In this document: piece by piece, positions 37,279 through 46,648 of the stretch
Layout: every line of letters starts with the position of its first letter
How positions within the stretch are numbered: the stretch's first letter is position 1
Assembly (NCBI GenBank): GCA_025408425.1
Contig: JANXYX010000019.1
Location: 62,001 to 126,000, forward strand
DNA length: 64,000 nt
DNA from: Granulicella sp.
GTDB lineage: Bacteria; Acidobacteriota; Terriglobia; Terriglobales; Acidobacteriaceae
Direction: 5' to 3'
Notes under the pieces: model-generated
Seen by the model: the letters and a program-made list of their open reading frames with translations, nothing else
The model's database searches: none
What the model was told of the DNA's origin: nothing
Position numbers and translations under genes: made by a program

Positions 37279-38004
37279 TTACTGGGCTGGAGTGGCGGAT
37301 GGGTTGAGCTTCTGTGCGGCGAGTACGCCGGCAGCGCCCTTTGCGTCCTTGTCCTTCAACTGCGCGTAGATCTTCTTCGCAACTTCAGGCTGGCCCTGGG
37401 CTTCGTAAAGCTCGGCGAGTTGGAGTTGGGCGAGTCCGGCCGGAACGGTGGTGGAGGGCTTGGCGATCAGCTGATGGTAGATCTCGATGGCCTGAGGGGA
37501 ACGACCGGTCTGGCGATAGAGCTGTGCGAGCGCGAGATTGGCGAGTCCGGCGAGGTCAGAGTTCCAACCGCTGGCGACTTGCTTGAGAGTGCTCTCGGCG
37601 GAGGCGTTTTCTCCGGCCTCGATATAGGTGAGACCCGCGAAGTAGCGGGAGTTCTTACCGGCGGGGGTCATGCTGTACTTGTCCGCTGCGGCGAGGAAGA
37701 GGGCGTTGGCGGCCTTGGCGCGCTCCGCAACGGAGGCGTAGGCCTTGATGCCGGCGGGGACGGGCTGCCCGGGGAGTGCGAGGGGAGCCTGATACTCCGA
37801 CATCGCGGCCCCGAAGGCTACGGAAGCCTGATCGGCGCGGCTGTTGTAGAGGAGGACGCTGGCGACAAGAACGAGGATGACGGCGACGAGGGTGACGCTG
37901 GCGGCGATGACCGAGCGGCGGTGCGCGCTGGCCCACTCGATGCCGTGCTTGGTGGTGTCGATGAACTGGTCGTGCTTGAGGGCTTCTTTGGTCTGCTGAT
38001 CCAC
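37279..38004 (-). CDS. membrane-anchored TPR protein (YfgM-like)
   Basis: 241 residues. A cytosolic N-terminus (about 30 residues) is followed by one transmembrane helix (VIAASVTLVAVILVLVASVLLY) and a periplasmic region with TPR-like repeats (YFAGLTYIEAGENASAESTL, ANLALAQLYRQTGRSPQAIEIYHQL, LQLAELYEAQGQPEVAKKIYAQL). It resembles YfgM, an ancillary factor at the Sec translocon, in layout and length. It converges on the channel gene. Confidence 0.78.
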   Translation of the reverse strand: MDQQTKEALKHDQFIDTTKHGIEWASAHRRSVIAASVTLVAVILVLVASVLLYNSRADQASVAFGAAMSEYQAPLALPGQPVPAGIKAYASVAERAKAANALFLAAADKYSMTPAGKNSRYFAGLTYIEAGENASAESTLKQVASGWNSDLAGLANLALAQLYRQTGRSPQAIEIYHQLIAKPSTTVPAGLAQLQLAELYEAQGQPEVAKKIYAQLKDKDAKGAAGVLAAQKLNPSATPAQ

Positions 38005-38139
38005 TGTGTTGATCTTCCTTTGGGTGCGGCTAAGTTTCGTCGCGGTAAATCCGCTTCGGGAGAACTGGATGCGCGAGTATTCGACGCAAGCTTTTAGTCT
38101 ATCAGCGTCGAAAGCTGGAGGGAATCCGGGCTAATTAAG

Positions 38140-39042
38140 TTAAGGTCGGCCCACTGGGGCGGGTGGGCCGAGGATGTGGATGGTGTGGAGCCAGGTTTCT
38201 GCAAGGTCGGGCCAGTGGGAGATTGGGAGATCCGTGGGGCGGAGGCCGAAGCCGTGGCCGCCCTGGGTGAAGAGGTGGAGTTCGGCGGGGACTTTGGCGT
38301 CATTGAGGGCCTGGAAGTAGACTAGGGAGTTTTCGACGTGGGCGGTGTAGTCGTTCTCTGCCTGGAGGAGGAAAGTGGGCGGGATGTCCTGATTCGGCAG
38401 GAGATACGGGTTGACCTTGCCGTCCGAACCGCTGAGCCAGCCGGGGTAGAGGATCATCTGGAAGCTGGGGCGGGCGTCGATGGTGGAGGCGAGGATGTTG
38501 GCACCCTGGAAGTCGGGGTGGGTGCTGAGGACAGCGGCGAGGTGGGCTCCGGCGGAGAAGCCGATGGAGCCGATACGGTTGGGGTCGATGTGCCACTGGG
38601 CGGCGTGGGCGCGGGTGAGACGCATGGCCTGCTGGGCGTCTTCGAGGTCTTCGACGTTTTCGGGATAGTGGCCGTCTTCGGGGACGCGGTATTTGACGAG
38701 GATGCAGGTCATTCCGATGGAGTTGAGCCAGTCGCAGACCTCGGTGCCTTCGATGTTATAGGCGAGACGGATGTAAGAGCCGCCGGGGAGGACGAGAGCG
38801 GCGGCTCCGGTGTTTCTTGCGGCTGGCGGCGGGTAGACGGTGAGGGTGGGGCGGCTGACGTTGGTGACGCGGATGGTGACTTTGCCGGAGACGATGCGGT
38901 TGGCGTCGGTGGTGGGATCGGTCTCGGGGCCTGTGATTTTGGAGGGTTCGGGGTTGCCGTTGGGCCAGATGGGGAGGGTTTGCTGGGCGGAAGCGGAGGT
39001 GGCGAGGAGAGTTAGAGCGAGGAGATAGGGGGTGAATCGCAT
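38140..39042 (-). CDS. secreted alpha/beta-hydrolase (acetyl-xylan/BD-FAE-like esterase)
   Basis: 300 residues. The signal peptide ends at TSASAQQ. Alpha/beta-hydrolase landmarks are the oxyanion region ALVLPGGSYIRLA, nucleophile elbow GFSAGAHLAA (Ser ~168), acid region TFLLQAENDYTAHVEN and the catalytic His in GGHGFGLRP. The N-terminal motif LPIWPNGNPE is typical of this esterase group, which removes acetyl or feruloyl groups from plant polysaccharides. It is 9 bp behind the DUF1810 gene. Confidence 0.85.
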   Translation of the reverse strand: MRFTPYLLALTLLATSASAQQTLPIWPNGNPEPSKITGPETDPTTDANRIVSGKVTIRVTNVSRPTLTVYPPPAARNTGAAALVLPGGSYIRLAYNIEGTEVCDWLNSIGMTCILVKYRVPEDGHYPENVEDLEDAQQAMRLTRAHAAQWHIDPNRIGSIGFSAGAHLAAVLSTHPDFQGANILASTIDARPSFQMILYPGWLSGSDGKVNPYLLPNQDIPPTFLLQAENDYTAHVENSLVYFQALNDAKVPAELHLFTQGGHGFGLRPTDLPISHWPDLAETWLHTIHILGPPAPVGRP

Positions 39043-39051
39043 GGGAGCATG

Positions 39052-39483
39052 CTAATGCAGATGGCGAAGAGTCGCGGGGTCGGGTGTGCCGTTGAAGTAC
39101 TGTTGCAGGGCGTCGAGGAAGACCTGGTTGTCGAGGGTGGCGTGGGCGAAGAGGGTGATGGAGGAGTGGAATTTGAGGTTGTCGGGGTAGCCGAAGATTT
39201 GATCGATGGAGCGGCCTTCGACCTGATTGACGAGGGTGGTGCACTCCCTGAGGCGGGAGCCGAGGATGGGATGGTTGAGATAGGCGGCGGCTTCGTCCCT
39301 GGAGGTGATGGCGTAGTGGACCGCCGTGGGACTGGAGCCGAGACCGGCGATCTGGGGGAAGATGAACCACATCCAGTGGCTGCGCTTGGAGCCCTGGCGG
39401 AGTTCTTCGGTGACTTGGTGGTAGATGGGGGCTTGGGCTTCTACGAAGCGCTGGAGGTTGTAGGGATCGTTGGTGTGGGTCAT
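39052..39483 (-). CDS. DUF1810 family protein
   Basis: 143 residues, full length for the family: DPYNLQRFVEAQ, the conserved KRSHWMWFIFPQIAGLG and FHSSITLFAHA. Soluble, function unknown. It lies 23 bp behind polA and 9 bp before the esterase gene. Confidence 0.9.
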   Translation of the reverse strand: MTHTNDPYNLQRFVEAQAPIYHQVTEELRQGSKRSHWMWFIFPQIAGLGSSPTAVHYAITSRDEAAAYLNHPILGSRLRECTTLVNQVEGRSIDQIFGYPDNLKFHSSITLFAHATLDNQVFLDALQQYFNGTPDPATLRHLH

Positions 39484-39506
39484 GTGCTGCCTCCGAGAGG
39501 AAACAG

Positions 39507-42287
39507 TTATTTGATGTCGCGCCAGTTCTGGCCGAGGCCTACTTCGGCGGTGATGGGGATGGAGAATTCGGCTACGTGTTCCATCTCGTGTTTGACGAGG
39601 GTTTGGAGTTCTTCGGCTTCGGCGGGGATGACGTCGAAGAGGAGTTCGTCGTGGACCTGGAGGGTCATGCGGGACTTGTAACCGCGGTCGCGGATGACGG
39701 CGTCGATGCGGATCATGGCTAGTTTGATGAGGTCGGCGGCGGTGCCCTGGAGGGGGGTATTGATGGCGGTGCGCTCCGCGAATCCTCGCATATTGGGGTT
39801 GCGGGACTGGATGTCGGGGATGGGGCGGACGCGGCCAAAGTGGGTTCGGACGGCTCCGTCGCGACGAACGGTTTCTAGGGTTTCGTCGATGAAGCGGCGG
39901 ACGCCGGCGTAGCGCTCGAAGTAGGTCTCGATGTACTGCTTCGCTTCGGCTTGGGGGATGTTGAGCTGGGCGGCGAGGCCGAAGGGGCTGATGCCGTAGA
40001 CGATGCCGAAGTTGACGGCCTTGGCGCGGTTGCGGGTCTCTTTGGACATGGTGGCGGGGTCTACACCGAAGACCTCGGCGGCTGTCAGCGTATGGATGTC
40101 TTGACCCGTGCGGTAGGCGTTGAGGAGGAGGGGGTCCTGGGAGAAGTGGGCCATGAGGCGGAGTTCGATCTGAGAGTAGTCGGCGGACATGAGGAGGTTG
40201 CCAGGAGCGGGGACGAAGGCGGCCCGGATCTCGCGGCCGAGTTCGGTGCGGATGGGGATGTTCTGGAGGTTGGGGTTGGTGGAGGAGAGGCGTCCGGTAG
40301 CGGTGCCGACCTGGTTGAAGGTGGTGTGGACGCGGCCTTCGGAGTCGGCGAGTTGAGGGAGTGAGTCGAGGTAGGTGGATTTGAGTTTGGCTAGCTGGCG
40401 GTACTCGAGGACGAGGGCGGGAACGGTGTGGTGCTCGGCGAGCTCTTCGAGGACATCCTGAGCGGTGGAGATGATTTTGCCTTTGCCCTGCTTGGTGGGC
40501 TTGGGGAGGAGCATTTTGTTGAAGAGGACGTCGCCTAGCTGCTTGGGGGAGTTGATGTTGAAGCGGTGACCGGATTGGTCGTAGATGCGTTCGGCGAGGT
40601 TGTCGATGTCGATGGCGAGGCGGCTGGACATGGCGCTGAGGACGCTGGAGTCGATGCGGACGCCGACTTGCTCCATGCGGAGGAGGACGGGGACGAGCGG
40701 GAGATCCATGGTCTCGTAGATGTGGGTGAGGGAGGCTTTTTCGAGATCGGCGCGGAGTTGCGCGGCGAGGCGGTGGATGGCGTTGGCGGCCTCGGGGAGG
40801 AGGGTTTCGGGGGCGTTGGTGAGGGCGCGATGGGTGAAGCGGGCGGTGACATCAGCAAGGGTGTGGGAGGCGTGGGTGGGGTTGACGAGGTAGCTGTAGA
40901 GCATGACGTCGTCGCGGACTCCGGCGAGGGCGATGTTGTGAGGAGCCAGGGCGCGGAGGACGGCTTTGAGGTCGTGGACCTGCTTGGGGAGGGTGGGGTC
41001 GGCGAGGGCTTCGCGGATGCCGGGGGCGTCGAGGGGGACGAGGAAGGCGGCGGTGTCGTTGGCGGCGAGGCCGAGGTGGAGGGTTGTTGGTTGTTGGGTG
41101 TTGGTTGTTGGTTGGGGTTCGGGTGGGGCGGCGAAGAGGGACATGTTTTCGGCGGGGGGTGGTTCGGGTTCGGTGTCGGCTTCGGCGGCGGTGGAGTCGG
41201 GGGCGGCTTCAGCGGAGATGGCTTTGGCGTCGAGGTGGAGGTAGAGGGAGAGGCCGGAGGTGCGGGCTTCGGCGAGGAGCGCGTGGATTTGTTTCTGTGT
41301 GGGGGACAGATTGTAGGCGATGGCTATGTTGTCGGCGGCGGGAGCGAGATCTTTGAGGAGGGTGGTGAACTCGAGCTCTGAGAAGAGCTCGCGGCAGGCG
41401 GCGTTATCGGGCGGCTGAGTCTCCATGGCTTCGAGCGAGAAGTCGATCGGGACGCTGGTGTGGATGGTGACGAGTTCTTTGGAGAGGAGAATGTTGTCGC
41501 GATTATTTTGTAACGATTCTCGATACGTTTTCTTTTTGACTTCTTGGGCACGGTCGAGTGCGGCTTCGACGGTACCGAATTGCTGGATGAGTTCGACGGA
41601 GCCTTTGTCGCCGATGCCGGGGGCGCCGGGGATGTTGTCGATAGCGTCGCCGCGGAGTGCCATGACATCGATGACCTGCTGGGGAGGGACGCCGAGGACT
41701 TCTTCGACTTTGGCGGGATCGAGGATGAGGTTGTCTTTGGTCGGGTTGAGCATGACGACGTTGTCGTTGACGAGCTGCATCATGTCCTTGTCGGAGGAGA
41801 CGACGAAGACTTTGTGGCCGAGGTCGGAGAGCTTATGGGAGAGGGTGCCGATGACGTCGTCGGCTTCGAAGCCCTCATAGGAGAGGATGGGGATGCGGAA
41901 GGCTTCGAGGGCGCGGCGGATGTAGGGGAGCTGCTGGGCGAGATCGGCTGGCATCTCGGCGCGGTTGGCTTTGTAGCCGGCGTAGTCGATGGTTTCGAAC
42001 TGCTGGGTTTTGATGTTGAACTTGGTGACGCCCTTCATCTCTTTGGCGCGCTCGTCGCGGAAGACGGGACCGGAGAGGTCGTAGACGGCGGCGAGGTAGT
42101 GAGGGGAGAAGTCCTTGCGGAGCTTGTTGATCATGTTGACGAAGACATAGGTGGCCGCGGTGGGGATGCCGGTGCGCGTGGACATGGGGCGCTGGCGTTG
42201 CATGGCGTGGTAGGCGCGGAAGATGAAGGCCATGCTGTCGAGGAGGTAGATGGGGGGCTTGGCGTCGGGGGTATGTGGCTTCGTCAT
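39507..42287 (-). CDS. polA: DNA polymerase I (proofreading domain apparently inactive)
   Basis: 926 residues. The N-terminal 5'-3' nuclease has LLDSMAFIFRAYHAM, YEGFEADDVIGTLSHK and GDAIDNIPGAPGIGDKGS, plus an unusual insert around VTKFNIKTQQFETIDY. The polymerase motifs are intact (LLMSADYSQIELRLMAH, RNRAKAVNFGIVYG, LQVHDELLFDV). The middle domain has lost its proofreading residues: the DxE pair is DAK, the region around the second Asp reads VHDLKAVLRAL as in Bst-type enzymes, and no YxxxD is seen. It also holds a Pro/Glu/Thr-rich insert (~residues 350-400). It fills gaps and removes primers. Confidence 0.95.
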   Translation of the reverse strand: MTKPHTPDAKPPIYLLDSMAFIFRAYHAMQRQRPMSTRTGIPTAATYVFVNMINKLRKDFSPHYLAAVYDLSGPVFRDERAKEMKGVTKFNIKTQQFETIDYAGYKANRAEMPADLAQQLPYIRRALEAFRIPILSYEGFEADDVIGTLSHKLSDLGHKVFVVSSDKDMMQLVNDNVVMLNPTKDNLILDPAKVEEVLGVPPQQVIDVMALRGDAIDNIPGAPGIGDKGSVELIQQFGTVEAALDRAQEVKKKTYRESLQNNRDNILLSKELVTIHTSVPIDFSLEAMETQPPDNAACRELFSELEFTTLLKDLAPAADNIAIAYNLSPTQKQIHALLAEARTSGLSLYLHLDAKAISAEAAPDSTAAEADTEPEPPPAENMSLFAAPPEPQPTTNTQQPTTLHLGLAANDTAAFLVPLDAPGIREALADPTLPKQVHDLKAVLRALAPHNIALAGVRDDVMLYSYLVNPTHASHTLADVTARFTHRALTNAPETLLPEAANAIHRLAAQLRADLEKASLTHIYETMDLPLVPVLLRMEQVGVRIDSSVLSAMSSRLAIDIDNLAERIYDQSGHRFNINSPKQLGDVLFNKMLLPKPTKQGKGKIISTAQDVLEELAEHHTVPALVLEYRQLAKLKSTYLDSLPQLADSEGRVHTTFNQVGTATGRLSSTNPNLQNIPIRTELGREIRAAFVPAPGNLLMSADYSQIELRLMAHFSQDPLLLNAYRTGQDIHTLTAAEVFGVDPATMSKETRNRAKAVNFGIVYGISPFGLAAQLNIPQAEAKQYIETYFERYAGVRRFIDETLETVRRDGAVRTHFGRVRPIPDIQSRNPNMRGFAERTAINTPLQGTAADLIKLAMIRIDAVIRDRGYKSRMTLQVHDELLFDVIPAEAEELQTLVKHEMEHVAEFSIPITAEVGLGQNWRDIK

Positions 42288-42331
42288 GACAGTTAGATGG
42301 TAGCGCGTTGGTGCGAAGGTTGGGGCGGGGT

Positions 42332-42415
42332 GAAGAGAGCGGCCGTGCTTCGCACGATGGCCACCTAAGCGACGATGAAACTGTCGCGAAGATGGGGCAC
42401 CCGGTTCTGTGGTTA
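42332..42415 (-). repeat. 84-bp dispersed repeat, copy 1, at the queA stop codon
   Basis: Nearly identical to 43555-43640. Shared core includes GTGCTTCGCACGATG, TAGCGACGATGAA, GTCGCGAAGATGGGGCACCCGG and GTGGTTA. Internal stems are GTGC/GCAC and GCGAC/GTCGC. Its right end (TTA) is the queA stop codon on the minus strand. Confidence 0.85.
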
Positions 42416-43534
42416 GAGGAGGAGCATGCAGTCGCCGTAGGAGAAGAAGCGGTACTTTTGCTGGACGGCGTGGGCGTAGGCGCGGAGGACTGCTTCCCTA
42501 CCCTGCTGGGGGTCGGCGGTGAGGGTGGCGAAGGCGCTGACGAGCATGAGGAGGGTGGACTGGGGGAGGTGGAAGTTGGTGAGGAGACCGCTGATGATAC
42601 GGAAGTGATGGCCGGGGGAGATGAAGATGCTGGTTTGACCGGAGTGGGGTTCGAGGGGCGCTCCGTTGGCTTGCTGGGCGCAGTGTTCGAGGGTGCGGGT
42701 GGTGGTGGTTCCGGCGGCTATGATGCGGCGGCCTTCGGCGAGGGCGGAGTTGATGGCTGTGGCGGTGGCGGCGGGGAGGGTGTAGTGCTCGGCGTGGAGG
42801 CGGATGTCGGCTAGTTGCTCTACGCGGACGGGCTGGAAGGTGCCGAGGCCGACGTGGAGGGTGATGGTTTCGATCTGGACGCCTTTTTGTTTGAGCTGGG
42901 CGAGGATCTCGGGGGTGAAGTGGAGGCCGGCGGTGGGGGCGGCGGCGGAGCCTGTTTGTTGGGCGAAGACGGTCTGGTAGCGGGTGCGGTCTTCCAAGGC
43001 GTCTTCGCGATGGATGTAAGGGGGCAGGGGCATGTGGCCGATGCGGTCGAGGATCTGGACGAAGTTGGGAGTGGGGGCGAAGCGGAGGGTGCGTTCGCCG
43101 AATTCGCCTGCGGTGAGGACTTCGGCTTCGAGGAGAGGGGTCGTGCTGCCTTCGGCGGCAAAGTGGAGGTGCTCGCCGGGCTGAACTTTGCGGCTGGGGC
43201 GGACGAGGGCGGACCAGACATTTTCGCCGGGGTGCTCGTCGGTTAGTTGCTGGGTGAGAAGGACCTCGATACGGCCGGTGGGGTCTGGGGAGTTGTGCTG
43301 GGTGTGAGGGCCGCGGGCTCGGGTGGCGTAGAGGCGGGCGGGGAGGACGCGGGAGTCGTTGAGGATGAGAAGGTCGCCGGCGCGGAGGTGGGTGGGGAGG
43401 TCGGAGAAGTGCTCGTCGGTGAAGGCGCCGGTGGCGCGGTTGAGTACGAGCATGCGACTGGTGCCGCGGATGGCAGGAGGGGTTTGGGCGATCAGTTCTT
43501 CGGGGAGGTCGAAATGGAAGTCGGAGACGCGCAC
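42413..43534 (-). CDS. queA: S-adenosylmethionine:tRNA ribosyltransferase-isomerase
   Basis: 373 residues. Family landmarks: [81 protein letters not shown] and [18 protein letters not shown]. It adds the epoxycyclopentane group in queuosine synthesis at tRNA position 34. It contains a small insert after ARGPHTQHN relative to E. coli. It ends inside one repeat copy and starts just after another, so it is probably a single-gene unit. Confidence 0.95.
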   Translation of the reverse strand: MRVSDFHFDLPEELIAQTPPAIRGTSRMLVLNRATGAFTDEHFSDLPTHLRAGDLLILNDSRVLPARLYATRARGPHTQHNSPDPTGRIEVLLTQQLTDEHPGENVWSALVRPSRKVQPGEHLHFAAEGSTTPLLEAEVLTAGEFGERTLRFAPTPNFVQILDRIGHMPLPPYIHREDALEDRTRYQTVFAQQTGSAAAPTAGLHFTPEILAQLKQKGVQIETITLHVGLGTFQPVRVEQLADIRLHAEHYTLPAATATAINSALAEGRRIIAAGTTTTRTLEHCAQQANGAPLEPHSGQTSIFISPGHHFRIISGLLTNFHLPQSTLLMLVSAFATLTADPQQGREAVLRAYAHAVQQKYRFFSYGDCMLLL

Positions 43535-43554
43535 TGATTTGATTTTAGTGGGTT

Positions 43555-43640
43555 GAAGAGAGAGCGGTCGTGCTTCGCACGATGCCCAACTTAGCGACGA
43601 TGAAGCCGTCGCGAAGATGGGGCACCCGGCTTTGTGGTTA
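43555..43640 (-). repeat. 86-bp dispersed repeat, copy 2, at the acyltransferase stop codon
   Basis: Same orientation and composition as 42332-42415, with about ten differences. Its right end (TTA 43638-43640) is the stop codon of the acyltransferase gene. Confidence 0.85.
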
Positions 43641-44270
43641 CTTCAGGGATTGCTCGGCTAGTTGGACAGAGCGATCGAGGGCGGTCTGGACGGCTGCGGG
43701 GTCTGCGGGGACGCGGGGGGGCCATGTGATGAGGACGCGGGAGAAGGGCTTGGGGATGAGGAAACGATCCCAGGAGCGGAGCTGCCAGGCACGTTGGGGA
43801 AGGACGTAGAAGGCTCCGACGTCGGCGCCGACGAGGGAGGCTAACTGGGCTACGCCGGGCTTGGCGACGAAGACGGGGCCACGTGGGCCATCGGCGGTGA
43901 TGGCGCAGTTATGGCCTTCGCGGTAGGCGCGTTCCATGTTGCGGAGGCCGGGTGCTCCGCCACGGGAGCTGGAGCCACGGATGGGGAGGAAGCCGAGGCG
44001 CTGTACGGTGCGGGCGATGAGTTCGCCGTCGAAGCTGGGGCTGATGAGGATGGCGATGTCGCGGTTGCGAAAGTGCCAGGCGCAGGCGAGCAGCGAACGA
44101 TGCCAGAGCGCGTAGATGGCAGGGGCAGGGACGTCGTAGCCGAGGACAGCACCTTCGTCCAGGACGTCCTCATACCGGAGTGTCATTCCGAGGCAGCGGA
44201 TGATGAAGCTCGCGAGACGAGGCACGATGGCGAGGGTGACACGCTGCTGGAAGGTGAAGGGGGAAGGCAC
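43638..44270 (-). CDS. DUF374 lysophospholipid acyltransferase family protein
   Basis: 210 residues. It has the family's [20 protein letters not shown] (HxxxxL motif) and [19 protein letters not shown], then [15 protein letters not shown] and [21 protein letters not shown]. Members acylate lipid A or lysophospholipids at the inner membrane. No LPS core gene is nearby to decide the substrate. Confidence 0.88.
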   Translation of the reverse strand: MPSPFTFQQRVTLAIVPRLASFIIRCLGMTLRYEDVLDEGAVLGYDVPAPAIYALWHRSLLACAWHFRNRDIAILISPSFDGELIARTVQRLGFLPIRGSSSRGGAPGLRNMERAYREGHNCAITADGPRGPVFVAKPGVAQLASLVGADVGAFYVLPQRAWQLRSWDRFLIPKPFSRVLITWPPRVPADPAAVQTALDRSVQLAEQSLK

Positions 44271-44299
44271 TCTTGAAGTTTACAGATGCGGCGGATGGG

Positions 44300-45544
44300 T
44301 TAGGAGTACTTGAGCCAGCGAAGGATTTCCGGGAGGTTGGGACGCTTGCCGTACATGAGGACACCGACGCGGTAGATGCGGGAGGCGACCCAGAGGACAG
44401 CGTAGATGGTGATTGACATGAGGACGAAGGAGAGGGCGATCTCCCACGGCTGGGGCATGTGGAGTGAGATACGAAAGTTCATCAACAGCGGCGAACAGAA
44501 GGGAATGAGAGAGACGACGCGAGACCAGAAGGAGTTGGGGTCGTTGGTAACGACGGGCAACATGAGCATGCAAAAAGCGAGTGGCATGACGAGAAACATG
44601 TTGAGCTGCTGGAGTTCCTGCTCTGAGTTGGTCATGGCTCCGAGCGCGGCGGCCATGCTGGAGTACAGGAGGAAGCCGAAGACGAAGTAGAGGATGAAGA
44701 AGAGCATCTGGGGAATGGTGACGGCGATGGCCATATCGCCACTGGCGAGGCTGGAGGCGAGGGGAGTGGCGCTGATGAGTCCGGCGGCGAGCATCCAGAC
44801 GGCAATCTGGGTGAGGCCGACGGAGCCGACACCGAGGATCTTGCCGGCCATCATCTCTTCGGGCCGGATGGTGGCGAGGAGAACCTCAAAGACGCGGGAG
44901 GTCTTCTCTTCAATGATGGAGCGCGCGACGTTCATGCCGTAGAGCATGACGACCATGTACATGAGGAAGAAGAGGATGTAGGCGACGCCGGTCGATGATT
45001 TTGGTGTGTGTTTACCCTGTGCGATGGTGACGGGCTGGGTGAGGGTGGCGACTTCGCCGGAGCGCACACCTTCCTGAGAGAGTTGCTGGCGGAGCAGGAC
45101 GGTGCGAAGTGCAGCGGCAACAGTGTTGCGAAGAGCGCCGCGATTATTGGAAGCGGGGGTAAAGGTGAAGGTGAGATGGTCGGAGTTGGTGGCAGGGGCG
45201 ATCCAGAGATAGCCGTCGAGCGATTTGTCGTCAAGTTCCTGCTCGAGGATGCCGCGGATGTCGTGTCCGGGTGGAGAGATGACGTCGGCCTGAATCTTGA
45301 TGTCTTTCGCGTCTTTGGTGGCGGGGGTAGATTCGATCTCCCGTTGCAGGTCGAGAGCGAACTGGGTGTCGGTGGAGGCGATAGCGATATGCGCGCTGGA
45401 GGAGCTGCTCTTCCTGTCGAGGAAGGAGCTGCCGAAGACGAAGCCGCCCATGAGGACGGGGATAAGCACAGTTGAGACGATGAATGCCCTGGTGGTGACG
45501 CGCTCGAGGTATTCGCGGCGGGCGATGAGCCAGACTTTATGCAT
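44300..45544 (-). CDS. ABC-2 type exporter permease (NatB-like)
   Basis: 414 residues from the ATG at 45544 (MHKVWLIARREYLERVTTRAF). The frame is open further upstream only because it overlaps the ATPase gene out of phase; that part is Ser/Pro/Arg nonsense. One helix near the N-terminus (STVLIPVLMGGFVFG), a large extracytoplasmic domain (residues ~40-180), then five helices with the signature SRVFEVLLATIRPEEMMAGKILGVGSVGLTQI. It pairs with the ATPase encoded immediately upstream, overlapping it by 8 bases. By analogy with NatAB it may export sodium or drugs; substrate unproven. Confidence 0.9.
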   Translation of the reverse strand: MHKVWLIARREYLERVTTRAFIVSTVLIPVLMGGFVFGSSFLDRKSSSSSAHIAIASTDTQFALDLQREIESTPATKDAKDIKIQADVISPPGHDIRGILEQELDDKSLDGYLWIAPATNSDHLTFTFTPASNNRGALRNTVAAALRTVLLRQQLSQEGVRSGEVATLTQPVTIAQGKHTPKSSTGVAYILFFLMYMVVMLYGMNVARSIIEEKTSRVFEVLLATIRPEEMMAGKILGVGSVGLTQIAVWMLAAGLISATPLASSLASGDMAIAVTIPQMLFFILYFVFGFLLYSSMAAALGAMTNSEQELQQLNMFLVMPLAFCMLMLPVVTNDPNSFWSRVVSLIPFCSPLLMNFRISLHMPQPWEIALSFVLMSITIYAVLWVASRIYRVGVLMYGKRPNLPEILRWLKYS

Positions 45545-46466
45545 GGACGATGTCTCCGATCGGATTTTCGGGCGACTTGTTGGTGATCTTTTCGATGAAG
45601 ATCTCTTCGAGGGTGGGTGCTGTGACCTCGAAGCGGGTGATGCGTGCGTGCGTGATGGCGAAGGCGAGAAGCTCCTGAGCGTCGGCGCCATCGTGGAGGA
45701 TGATCTCGGCCTGGCCGTTGTAGTTTTTCGCGGAGAGGATGGAGGGGTGCCGGAGGAAGGAGTCGTCACCGCTGAAGGTGAGCTGAACGCGGTTGACGGG
45801 ATACTCTGCCTTGATCTGCTGCATAGTTCCGGAAAGAACCTGTTTACCGTTGTGGATGAGGCAGATGTGATCGCACATCTTTTCTACCTGGTCCATGCGG
45901 TGGGTGGAGAAGAGGATGGATCGTCCCTGGGTACGGAGTTCGATGAGGGTGTCCTGGAGGAGCGAGGCGTTGACAGGATCGAGACCGGAGAAGGGCTCGT
46001 CCATGATGATGAGGTCCGGCTCGTGCAGGAGGGTGGAGATGAACTGGATCTTCTGCTGCATGCCCTTGGAGAGGTCTTCGGTGCGCTTGTAGATGGCGTC
46101 CGTGATCTGGAGGCGCTCACACCAGTCATGGGCGCGCTTGTGAGCGACGGTTGCGTCGAGTCCGTGGAGTTGGCCGAGGAAGATGAGCTGATCCATGACT
46201 TTCATCTTTTTGTAGAGGCCGCGCTCTTCGGGGAGATAGCCGACGCGCTTGAGGTTTTTTCGGTCGAAAGGCTGACCGAAGAGCTGAACGGTTCCGGAGT
46301 CAGGGACGGTGATACCGATCATCATGCGGATGGTGGAGGTTTTGCCGGAGCCGTTGGGACCGAGGAGGCCAAACATGGTTCCGGGCTCGATGGTGAAGCT
46401 CATGTTGTCGACGGCGACTTTCGTGTCGTAGACCTTGCGTACGTGTTGCAGCTCGACGATTGGCAT
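45537..46466 (-). CDS. ABC transporter ATP-binding protein (NatA-like)
   Basis: 309 residues. Walker A is LLGPNGSGKTST, the signature is LSKGMQQKIQFI (degenerate LSGGQ, typical of NatA-type subunits), Walker B is LIIMDEPFSGLDP and the switch His lies in ILFSTHRMDQVE. The C-terminal ~90 residues are the DUF4162-like extension (PTLEEIFIEKITNK). Forms the exporter with the downstream permease. Confidence 0.93.
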   Translation of the reverse strand: MPIVELQHVRKVYDTKVAVDNMSFTIEPGTMFGLLGPNGSGKTSTIRMMIGITVPDSGTVQLFGQPFDRKNLKRVGYLPEERGLYKKMKVMDQLIFLGQLHGLDATVAHKRAHDWCERLQITDAIYKRTEDLSKGMQQKIQFISTLLHEPDLIIMDEPFSGLDPVNASLLQDTLIELRTQGRSILFSTHRMDQVEKMCDHICLIHNGKQVLSGTMQQIKAEYPVNRVQLTFSGDDSFLRHPSILSAKNYNGQAEIILHDGADAQELLAFAITHARITRFEVTAPTLEEIFIEKITNKSPENPIGDIVHA

Positions 46467-46648
46467 GGATTCCTGTGTAGAGGGCGCTCACGCAAGTTTA
46501 GCAGGGGGGGTGAGAATGCGATGGCGCGTGGGTGAAACGACGCGTACACTTTGCCAATCCTCAGAAGTAACAGCAAAGTCATGGGTTATGAGCAGAACAT
46601 GGGTCTGGTTTGCTGGACTGTATTTAAATTTCAGAGGCGAGGGTGTGG

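Noticed and set aside
45545..45769. N-terminal extension of the ABC permease frame
   Set aside because: Overlaps the ATPase gene out of phase and reads as Ser/Pro/Arg low complexity; the start at 45544 matches the family N-terminus.
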